This document shows positions 8,665 through 13,988 of a stretch of 13,988 nucleotides of DNA, piece after piece. The notes under the pieces were generated by a model. The model ran no database searches, had not been told where the DNA came from, and was given only the letters and a program-made list of their open reading frames with translations. This stretch comes from an uncultured Eubacteriales bacterium (GTDB lineage: Bacteria; Bacillota; Clostridia; Lachnospirales; Anaerotignaceae). Each line of letters starts with the position of its first letter. Position 1 is the stretch's first letter. The position numbers and the translations under genes were made by a program. The DNA lies in NCBI GenBank assembly GCA_900546215.1, contig URCD01000064.1:1-13988 (forward strand), read 5' to 3'.

Positions 8665-8693
8665 TTGTATTTTGTGTACAAAATAATTATAAT
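8665..8693 (+). promoter_or_regulatory. Promoter of ispE-gntR
   Basis: A perfect -10 TATAAT (8688-8693) has a weak -35 TTGTAT (8665-8670) 17 bases upstream. Transcription would start near 8700, leaving about 27 bases of leader. A separate TTGACA at 8616-8621 has no good -10 at 16-18 bases, so I favour this pair. A weak -35 embedded among palindromes fits a regulated promoter. Confidence 0.6.
8668..8685. promoter_or_regulatory. Palindromic operator candidate 2, inside the ispE promoter spacer
   Basis: Two perfect 8-base arms, TATTTTGT (8668-8675) and ACAAAATA (8678-8685), flank a 2-base centre (GT). The site overlaps the end of the -35 box and nearly fills the -35/-10 spacer, where a bound dimer would exclude RNA polymerase. 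I read it as a repressor site, probably for autoregulation by the GntR-type protein encoded downstream. Confidence 0.62.
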
Positions 8694-8716
8694 TTAAGCT
8701 ATATTAAATTGTACAT

Positions 8717-8722
8717 AGGTGA
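8717..8722 (+). promoter_or_regulatory. Shine-Dalgarno AGGTGA that selects the ispE start
   Basis: AGGTGA is 4 bases before the ATG at 8727. The in-frame TTG at 8709 would place this signal inside the coding region and has no signal of its own, so 8727 is the start. Confidence 0.8.
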
Positions 8723-8726
8723 AAAC

Positions 8727-9593
8727 ATGAATTATATTAACTTGAAAGCCAGAGCAAAAATCAATCTGACTCTTGATGTAGTCGGCCAAAGGGATGATGG
8801 ATATCATGAGCTTAAGATGATTATGCAGACGGTTGAGCTTTATGATAGGGTATATATCAAAAAGATAGACAAGCCTTATATAAAATTAAAGTCAAATTTG
8901 GAATGGCTTCCGTTAGACAGCAGAAACCTTGCATATAAGGCAGCAGATATAATAAGAACTAAGTATGGAATTTCACAGGGAGTTTTTATTGAACTGCATA
9001 AAACTATTCCTGTTGCCGCTGGATTGGCCGGCGGCAGCAGTGACTGCGCAGCGGTTCTTTATGGTATGAATATACTGTTTGGACTAAAAATCAGCAGAAA
9101 AGAGCTGGCTGATATCGCTCTAAAACTTGGAAGCGACGTTCCTTACTGTCTTATGAGAGGAACGGCCCTAGCCGAGGGAAGGGGAGAAATACTTACAAAG
9201 CTTCCGGAATGTCCAAACGCATGGGTGGTTTTGGCAAAACCTCAAATGAGCCTGTCAACCGCAGCTGTTTACAAAGCTCTTGACGAGATTGAATTAGACT
9301 TTCATCCAAATACTGATTTGGTAATTAAGGCTATTGAAGACAAGGACATACTCAAAGTAGCATCGAATCTGTCTAATGTTCTTGAGAATGTTTCAATACC
9401 TATGTGTCCTATGATTGGAAAGCTTAAAAAAAGTATGATATGTAACGGCGCTCTGGGCACGTTAATGAGTGGAAGCGGACCGACAGTATACGGATTGTTC
9501 GATGATAGAATTAAGGCCCAAATGGCTGCCGAAACGATAAAAAACGAGTTTAAAATAAGAGATGTTATTTTGACAAAAATATTTAATGCATAG
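8727..9593 (+). CDS. ispE: 4-diphosphocytidyl-2-C-methyl-D-erythritol kinase
   Basis: IspE is the ATP-dependent kinase of the fourth MEP step, phosphorylating the 2-hydroxyl of CDP-methylerythritol. The protein has 288 residues, the usual size, and is a GHMP-superfamily kinase. It opens with the family signature ARAKINLTLDV (K11 in the substrate/ATP site) and GYHEL (25-29). The glycine-rich phosphate loop PVAAGLAGGSSD is at 95-106. The catalytic aspartate is in GSDVPY (D137), and the C-terminal GHMP motif SGSGPTVYG is at 248-256. All key residues are intact. The gene starts a two-gene operon, and the stop at 9591-9593 is 12 bases before the regulator gene, whose SD overlaps this stop. In many genomes ispE lies apart from dxr and ispG; here the three are within 10 kb but on separate transcripts. 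The palindromes at 8651-8685 suggest that transcription is controlled. Confidence 0.97.
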   Translation: MNYINLKARAKINLTLDVVGQRDDGYHELKMIMQTVELYDRVYIKKIDKPYIKLKSNLEWLPLDSRNLAYKAADIIRTKYGISQGVFIELHKTIPVAAGLAGGSSDCAAVLYGMNILFGLKISRKELADIALKLGSDVPYCLMRGTALAEGRGEILTKLPECPNAWVVLAKPQMSLSTAAVYKALDEIELDFHPNTDLVIKAIEDKDILKVASNLSNVLENVSIPMCPMIGKLKKSMICNGALGTLMSGSGPTVYGLFDDRIKAQMAAETIKNEFKIRDVILTKIFNA

Positions 9594-9605
9594 GAGAGGA
9601 AAGAC

Positions 9606-10280
9606 ATGTCTGATTATAAAGTTAAAATTACGGAAAATGAATATCTTCCTTTGAGAGATGTGGTTTTTAATACAATTAAGGATGGTATACTGACAGGAAG
9701 ATTAAGACCTGGTGAAAGACTGCTGGAAAACCAGCTTGCGGAGGAACTCGGCGTAAGCCGTACACCTATCAGAGAAGCGCTTAGAATGCTGGAAATTGAG
9801 AATCTTGTGGACCTTATTCCAAGAAAGGGCGCGCAGGTACGGGATATGAGCGAAAAAGATATAAAGGATGTTCTTGAAATTAGAAAGGTTCTTGAAGAGC
9901 TTGCCTCTGGCCTTGCCGCTGAAAATATAACAAAACAGCAGATTATTGATTTAAAAAAAGCTCACATGGACTTTGTGGAGGCTTTTGAACGCGGGGACAG
10001 AGACGGTGTTATAGAAGCCGATACAAGATTTCATGATATAATTTTCAGCGCTACAAAAAATGACAAGCTGATTCAGATAATCAGCAATATTTCAATACAG
10101 ATTTATAGATATAGGATAACATATCTTAAGCTTCTTTCTAACATTTCTGTTCCTAATCAGCAGCACTTAGATTTAATAAGGGCATTTGAAAAGAGAGACG
10201 CAGCAAAGGCAAGAGCCATAAGCAGAGAGCATATCGATGACCAGGCTATAGAAATATTGAAATCAATTAAGAATCTTTAA
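9606..10280 (+). CDS. GntR-family transcriptional regulator, FadR/FCD subfamily
   Basis: This is a DNA-binding regulator of 224 residues. The N-terminal winged helix-turn-helix (about 12-78) contains RPGERLLENQLAEELGVS and SRTPIREALR (51-60), whose R52 and R56 correspond to the base-contacting arginines of the family. An all-helical FCD ligand-binding domain follows (about 84-215). Its typical metal-site residues are present: D139 and H143 (DTRFH), H187 and H209 (REH). It is therefore probably a metal-containing dimer sensing a small carboxylate-like molecule. The ligand cannot be told from the sequence. An SD (GGAGAGGA, 9593-9600) precedes the ATG at 9606. It is co-transcribed with ispE, 12 bases downstream. 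The likeliest target is the pair of TTGTnnACAA palindromes in front of ispE, making it autoregulatory and tying isoprenoid kinase expression to its ligand. That link is inference, and control of distant genes is also possible. Confidence 0.93.
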   Translation: MSDYKVKITENEYLPLRDVVFNTIKDGILTGRLRPGERLLENQLAEELGVSRTPIREALRMLEIENLVDLIPRKGAQVRDMSEKDIKDVLEIRKVLEELASGLAAENITKQQIIDLKKAHMDFVEAFERGDRDGVIEADTRFHDIIFSATKNDKLIQIISNISIQIYRYRITYLKLLSNISVPNQQHLDLIRAFEKRDAAKARAISREHIDDQAIEILKSIKNL

Positions 10281-10382
10281 GATTATTTTATAACAAATTT
10301 ATTACAATCAGGCCTATCTCTTGATAATTCTTGTCGAATATTATAAAATAAAACTTAGAAATTATCCGGGGATGTGAATTAT
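10281..10382 (+). promoter_or_regulatory. Intergenic region with promoter of the LysM-G5 gene
   Basis: This 102-base AT-rich gap separates gntR from the LysM-G5 gene. It holds a -35 TTGATA (10321-10326) and a -10 TAAAAT (10344-10349) with 17 bases between, each one mismatch from consensus. I see no convincing terminator hairpin after gntR, so some read-through from ispE-gntR is possible. No TTGTnnACAA operator occurs here. Confidence 0.6.
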
Positions 10383-11468
10383 ATGGCAGACAAAAAAAGA
10401 ACACGGACTTCTTCGAATGCTAGGCGAAGGGCATCGTCAACGGCTATTCGTTCAGAAATAAATACTGAGAAAAATATAACCAGAAGACAAAAATCAAGAA
10501 AGCGTAAGCAAATTAGATATAGTAAAAAACAAAGAATGATGATGATAGGTATTGTTGTCATTGTATTAGCCCTGGCATGTATTATTGGTTTTGCAACGAG
10601 GAGGAACGGAAGCGAAATTCTTGTAAACGGCCAGAGCTTAGGTATTGTTAAGACCAGGAGCGTGACTCAGGAAGATATAGTAAATTCTGTTACTGCAATG
10701 CTTACGGAGCAGAGCGGAACAAATGTACAGATAATGGATGAAATTGAGGTTAAAGGCGTTCATGTATCAAAGAAGACAGAAGCCCTAACTACTGAAAGCG
10801 TACTTGCTAAGCTCAGAGACTCTGTAGCGTATAATATAGAGGCCTATGCTATAGCTGTAAACGGGGACGTTGTTGCCACTCTTAAGAATGAGAGCGAAGC
10901 AAATGAGGTTTTAGACTATCTGAATAAAAAATATACGCCAGAGGGCGTTGAAAATGCTAAAATATCTTATGCTGAGGATGTCCAGATTGTAAGCCAGTTT
11001 ACTAATATGGATGGCATAATGTCATTGGATGATGCTAAAAATAAAATTGCGCTTGGTGAAAGCACAACGAAAACTCATACAGTAATGTCAGGAGAAAGCC
11101 CTTTGGCTATTGCATCAAAATATGGCATGACTTTAAATGAATTAATGGAGCTTAATCCTGATTTAAGCGTAACGTCTACAATTTTTGTGGGACAGGAAAT
11201 AAAGGTTAAAAGCAATGACCCTTATATAACTGTTAAGGCTACCGTCACTGTTACGGAGAAAGAAACTGCTGAAAAGGAAGTAGAATATCAATATGATAAT
11301 ACTAAAAGCAGCAGCTATAAAAAAATAATACAGCAGGGAACAAACGGTGTAACAGAGATTAAAAAGGAACAGGTCTATATAAACGGCCAGTTTGACAGTG
11401 AGAGTATAGTATCGTCTAAAAATGTTACACAGCCGGTTAAAGAAATTGTATGTATTGGAACTAATTAA
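10383..11468 (+). CDS. Membrane-anchored LysM and G5 domain protein, no catalytic domain
   Basis: This is a predicted cell-surface protein of 361 residues. A very basic N-terminal cytoplasmic tail (1-52, rich in K, R, S and T) is followed by one membrane helix (about 53-71, IGIVVIVLALACIIGFA), giving an anchor with the rest outside. Two similar modules follow, each starting VNG (VNGQSLGIVK at 81-90; VNGDVVATLK at 159-168), linked to a variable region reaching about 223. A LysM peptidoglycan-binding domain (about 230-275) contains THTVMSGESPLAIASKYG and a hydrophobic NPDLSVTSTIFVGQEIKV end. A G5 domain (about 280-360) closes the protein. Proteins of this layout often continue into an M23 peptidase or 3D (lytic) domain; this one stops directly after G5, so it probably binds the wall rather than cuts it. 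The start at 10383 is preferred to the GTG at 10374 because GGGGATGTGA at 10368-10377 is suitably placed. It is monocistronic, with its own promoter and terminator. Confidence 0.85.
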   Translation: MADKKRTRTSSNARRRASSTAIRSEINTEKNITRRQKSRKRKQIRYSKKQRMMMIGIVVIVLALACIIGFATRRNGSEILVNGQSLGIVKTRSVTQEDIVNSVTAMLTEQSGTNVQIMDEIEVKGVHVSKKTEALTTESVLAKLRDSVAYNIEAYAIAVNGDVVATLKNESEANEVLDYLNKKYTPEGVENAKISYAEDVQIVSQFTNMDGIMSLDDAKNKIALGESTTKTHTVMSGESPLAIASKYGMTLNELMELNPDLSVTSTIFVGQEIKVKSNDPYITVKATVTVTEKETAEKEVEYQYDNTKSSSYKKIIQQGTNGVTEIKKEQVYINGQFDSESIVSSKNVTQPVKEIVCIGTN

Positions 11469-11497
11469 AAAAAGCCGTCCTTATGGACGGCTTTTTG
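11469..11497. terminator. Bidirectional terminator between convergent transcripts
   Basis: AAAAAGCCGTCC (11469-11480) pairs with GGACGGCTTTTT (11485-11496) around a TTAT loop. The GC core is flanked by A5 on one side and T5 on the other, so it can end transcription in both directions. It sits directly after the LysM-G5 stop (11466-11468) and directly after the stop of the minus-strand small membrane gene (11498-11500). Confidence 0.93.
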
Positions 11498-11728
11498 TTA
11501 TTCATTTTTATATACGTCGGCAGCTACCTTCCCAAATTTCATTATAAGCGGTACATATGTAGCCGCAAATACTGAAACAGCCGCGCATAATGGAACCTTC
11601 TTTTTCTCCTTGGGTATACATAGCCCAATTATGATACCAAGAGAACATAGGCACAGTTTTATTAAAGCAATGTCCTTCCAATCAGATTCTAGTATAAAAT
11701 TGTCAGCGCATTCGATAAGTTTTTTCAT
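11498..11728 (-). CDS. Small two-helix membrane protein of unknown function
   Basis: The protein has 76 residues and starts MKKLIECADNF. Two hydrophobic segments (about 22-40, IALIKLCLCSLGIIIGLCI, and about 46-65) are joined by a short basic turn (PKEKKKVP), giving a helical hairpin with a positively charged loop. The start is fixed by a consensus AGGAGG (minus strand, 11737-11742) 8 bases before the ATG; a longer frame reading back into ilvD has no such support. It lies 22 bases after the ilvD stop and ends at the shared terminator, so it is very likely co-transcribed with ilvD. Similar short proteins in Clostridia have, as I recall, been labelled 'permease of phosphate ABC transporter', but nothing here supports transport. 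Function is unknown. Confidence 0.82.
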   Translation of the reverse strand: MKKLIECADNFILESDWKDIALIKLCLCSLGIIIGLCIPKEKKKVPLCAAVSVFAATYVPLIMKFGKVAADVYKNE

Positions 11729-11750
11729 ATGTATCGCCTCCTTTTTGAAC

Positions 11751-13421
11751 TTATTCTTTAGGTATACCCATAATTGCGCCATCACTTGCTGATGATACAA
11801 GTCTTCTGTATCTTTCAAGATAATTGCTTACTTTGTTTAATTCCACAGGCACAAATTCTGCCTCTCGTTTAGCCATTTCCTCATCAGAAATCTTTAAATT
11901 AAGAGAATGATTGGGTATGTCAATTGATATAATATCACCGTCCTGCACAAGCTTCAAGGCGCCGCCTGATGCCGCCTCGGGTGAAACATGGCCAATTGAA
12001 GCACCTCTTGAAACACCTGAAAAACGTCCGTCAGTTACAAGGGCACAGGTTTTATCAAGTCCCATTCCGGCCAATGTAGCGGTAGGAGAAAGCATTTCTC
12101 TCATTCCAGGGCCGCCCTTTGGACCCTCATATCTAATTACGACAACATCCCCGGGAACAACCTTTCCTGCTGCTAAACCGGCAATGCATTCCTCTTCACT
12201 GTTAAAGCATTTGGCTGGCCCTTCGTGAACAAGCATTTCAGGGAGAACTGCTGCTTTTTTTACAACGGCGCCATCAGGACAAATATTTCCCCATAATACT
12301 GCGAGGCCACCTGTAGGCGAATATGCGTTTTCTCTGGTACGGATAACATCTTCATCCATTACTTCAGCGTCTTTTATATTTTCTGCAATAGTATGACCCG
12401 TTGCAGTCAGAACATCTGTATTAATAAGACTCATAGAATCAAGTCTCTTAAGTACTGCCGAAAGGCCTCCGGCCTCGTTAAGGTCTTCAATAAAGTGTAC
12501 GCCGGCAGGATTAATTTTTACAATATGAGGAATCCGGTCACTCATTTCGTTTATATCTTTAAGATTTACCTTAATACCTGCTTCATTTGCTATAGCTGGG
12601 ATATGTAATACTGTATTTGTTGAGCAGCCCATGGCCATATCGCAGACAAGACCGTTTTCAACTGATTTTTCGGTTACAATATCTCTCGGGCAGATGTTTT
12701 TTTCAACGAGTTCCATTATTTTCATACCGGTATGCTTTGCAAGACGAATTCTTTCAGCGTGAACAGCTGGGATTGTCCCATTACCAGGAAGTGCCATTCC
12801 AAGTATTTCTGTCATACAGTTCATTGAATTTGCCGTAAACAATCCGGCACAGCTGCCACATCCTGGACAAGAGAAGTTTTCTATATCCATTCCATAGGCT
12901 TCATCTTTTGTACCTACTTCAATAGCTCCGGGTGCTTCAAAGGCGTCCGTCAGGGCAACTTTTTTCCCTTTGATTTTTCCTGGAAGCATGGGTCCTCCGC
13001 TGCAGAAAATCGATGGAATATTAAGCCTAAGGGCAGCCATAAGCATGCCAGGTACGATTTTGTCGCAGTTAGGTATAAATACAAGACCATCAAATGGATG
13101 AGCAGTGGCCATGATTTCTACTGAGTCAGCAATATGCTCTCTGCTTGGAAGTGAATAGAACATACCAGCATGATTCATTGCAATGCCATCGCACACACCA
13201 ATTGCAGGGAACTCGATTGGAGTACCGCCGGCCATCCTTATACCAGCTTTTACGGCCTCGGAAATCTGGTCAAGATGTATGTGTCCGGGGATTACTTCAT
13301 TCTGGGAGTTTACGATACCAATAATCGGTCTGCTGATTTCTTCCTCCGTAAGCCCCGTTGCTTTCATAAGAGCCCTGTGAGGTATTCTTTGCAGACCTTT
13401 TTTCATTAAATCACTTCTCAT
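11751..13421 (-). CDS. ilvD: Dihydroxy-acid dehydratase
   Basis: IlvD dehydrates 2,3-dihydroxy-isovalerate and 2,3-dihydroxy-3-methylvalerate to the keto acids that give valine (and leucine) and isoleucine. The protein has 556 residues, full length for the family. Motifs include SQNEVIPGHIHL (39-50), DGIAMNHAGM (78-87, D78 a likely Mg ligand), PNCDKIVPGM (117-126, cluster Cys C119 and the lysine K121 that is carbamylated in homologues) and SCPGCGSCAGLFTANSMNC (184-202, cysteines C185, C188, C191). C-terminal IRYEGPKGGPGM and TDGRFSG complete the set. The first motif has Gly where [2Fe-2S]-type enzymes have a third Cys, as in the E. coli and B. subtilis group, so an oxygen-sensitive [4Fe-4S] cluster is likely. 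The SD is a weak AGAGATG (13430-13436, minus strand). No other ilv or leu gene adjoins it, and I see no T-box leader. Confidence 0.97.
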   Translation of the reverse strand: MRSDLMKKGLQRIPHRALMKATGLTEEEISRPIIGIVNSQNEVIPGHIHLDQISEAVKAGIRMAGGTPIEFPAIGVCDGIAMNHAGMFYSLPSREHIADSVEIMATAHPFDGLVFIPNCDKIVPGMLMAALRLNIPSIFCSGGPMLPGKIKGKKVALTDAFEAPGAIEVGTKDEAYGMDIENFSCPGCGSCAGLFTANSMNCMTEILGMALPGNGTIPAVHAERIRLAKHTGMKIMELVEKNICPRDIVTEKSVENGLVCDMAMGCSTNTVLHIPAIANEAGIKVNLKDINEMSDRIPHIVKINPAGVHFIEDLNEAGGLSAVLKRLDSMSLINTDVLTATGHTIAENIKDAEVMDEDVIRTRENAYSPTGGLAVLWGNICPDGAVVKKAAVLPEMLVHEGPAKCFNSEEECIAGLAAGKVVPGDVVVIRYEGPKGGPGMREMLSPTATLAGMGLDKTCALVTDGRFSGVSRGASIGHVSPEAASGGALKLVQDGDIISIDIPNHSLNLKISDEEMAKREAEFVPVELNKVSNYLERYRRLVSSASDGAIMGIPKE

Positions 13422-13573
13422 GATTGTGTCATCTCTTTTCTTAATTATATGAAATTTAGTCTCTTGATTTTATTGCGGAAATATTCAGGTTTCATATTTT
13501 GGTAGCGTAATGTTGTAGTTTGTAACCATTCATATAGCAACTAAAATCACCATCATGTCTATGTCATAAAAGC
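13422..13573 (-). promoter_or_regulatory. ilvD upstream region with weak promoter candidates
   Basis: This is 152 bases between the stop of the upstream minus-strand gene and ilvD. A perfect TATAAT on the minus strand (13444-13449) lies 22 bases before the ATG but has no recognisable -35. An alternative pair, TTGCTA (13535-13540) and TACAAC (13512-13517) with 17 bases between, has 4/6 matches in each box. No T-box (no GGTGGnACCGCG element), no clear terminator hairpin and no convincing CodY site were seen, so regulation cannot be assigned. Confidence 0.3.
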
Positions 13574-13988
13574 TCACGACTTTTGGGTTTCAGATTTTTT
13601 GATTTCAGACTTTTTCTTTTGAAACCATTTCTTTATGAACGACACATCACCATTTTTGCTTGAAATAAATTTGTTCATGTAACCCAAACCAATCCAGAAC
13701 ACCGACGATGCCGGAGATACGACATATACAATTTCAATGATAAACATGCTCGCTGTGCAAACAGCAACCATACATGCCAAAATAGCCGCAAATGCACTGA
13801 ATTCTTCACTTTCAAATAATAATTTTCTGTTTCTGAATAGATGTATTACGATTAAAAGTGCAAATGCCAAAAATGGAACAATACCTAAAATACCCTGGCT
13901 TGCTAAAATTTCAAAGAACACATTATGCATACTTGAAAAATGAATATAATCATTTGTAATAAGGTAAGATGTCGGCAATTCAGCTTCT
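13574..13988 (-). CDS. O-antigen ligase/polymerase-like membrane protein (5' end outside window)
   Basis: The C-terminal 137 or so residues of a multi-pass membrane protein are present; the frame is open to the window edge (reading EAELPTSYL before the first in-frame TTG), so the start lies beyond 13988. SMHNVFFEILASQGILGIVPF is the Wzy_C-like signature: a short loop with His-Asn, then a membrane helix in which Gly-Ile-Leu-Gly is typical. Two or three hydrophobic segments follow, separated by basic loops (RNRK). The protein ends in a hydrophilic lysine/serine tail (WFQKKKSEIKKSETQKS) with a repeated KKSE-like unit, likely cytoplasmic. Family members join or polymerise lipid-linked surface glycans; without the N-terminal part, ligase cannot be distinguished from polymerase, and the substrate is unknown. 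It reads toward ilvD with 152 bases between. Confidence 0.6.
   Translation of the reverse strand, partial: EAELPTSYLITNDYIHFSSMHNVFFEILASQGILGIVPFLAFALLIVIHLFRNRKLLFESEEFSAFAAILACMVAVCTASMFIIEIVYVVSPASSVFWIGLGYMNKFISSKNGDVSFIKKWFQKKKSEIKKSETQKS

Noticed and set aside
11729..11818. Longer start for the small membrane protein, overlapping the end of ilvD
   Set aside because: The extension overlaps coding ilvD sequence and has no ribosome site, while a consensus AGGAGG precedes the ATG at 11728.
13550..13570. Short direct repeat ATGTCTATGTCAT near the end of the ligase-like gene
   Set aside because: Only 5-6 bases repeated twice, which is expected by chance in AT-rich intergenic DNA.
13422..13573. 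T-box or CodY control of ilvD
   Set aside because: The region is too short and lacks the conserved T-box element. The best CodY-like stretch, near 13480-13498, matches only about half of the consensus.

Overview
The window comes from a low-GC Gram-positive bacterium, most likely a member of the Clostridia and plausibly Lachnospirales or a relative. The evidence is a PolC-type replicative polymerase, the gene order dxr-rseP-ispG-polC, heavy use of ATA and AGA codons, consensus sigma-A promoters, intrinsic terminators, and a LysM/G5 envelope protein. Everything looks chromosomal and mostly housekeeping. I see no insertion sequence, phage gene, CRISPR array, tRNA or rRNA.

Left part (1-7574): the tail of a tightly packed plus-strand operon. 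It holds dxr (5' end outside the window), rseP, ispG and polC, with junctions of a few bases, closed by a hairpin terminator at 7541-7574. Two genes belong to the MEP isoprenoid pathway, one to intramembrane proteolysis and one to chromosome replication.

Middle (7575-11497): three plus-strand units. The first is a monocistronic serine O-acetyltransferase gene (cysE/epsC type) with a near-perfect extended -10 promoter and its own terminator. The second is ispE plus a GntR/FCD regulator 12 bases downstream, transcribed from a promoter region holding two TTGTnnACAA palindromes whose centres are 21 bp apart. The third is a monocistronic membrane-anchored LysM-G5 protein with its own promoter. It ends at a hairpin that also terminates the convergent transcript.

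Right part (11498-13988): minus-strand genes. ilvD (branched-chain amino acid synthesis) is followed 22 bases later by a 76-residue two-helix membrane protein with a consensus Shine-Dalgarno. At the edge lies the C-terminal part of a multi-pass protein resembling the O-antigen ligase/polymerase (Wzy_C) family.

Functional themes are isoprenoid precursor supply (dxr, ispG and ispE, three steps of one pathway within 10 kb), cell envelope (rseP, LysM-G5, ligase-like protein) and amino acid synthesis (cysE, ilvD). The least ordinary part is the ispE-gntR unit, where paired operator-like palindromes imply that the pathway kinase shares a locally controlled transcript with its own regulator. I found no clear evidence of an entirely new multi-gene system.
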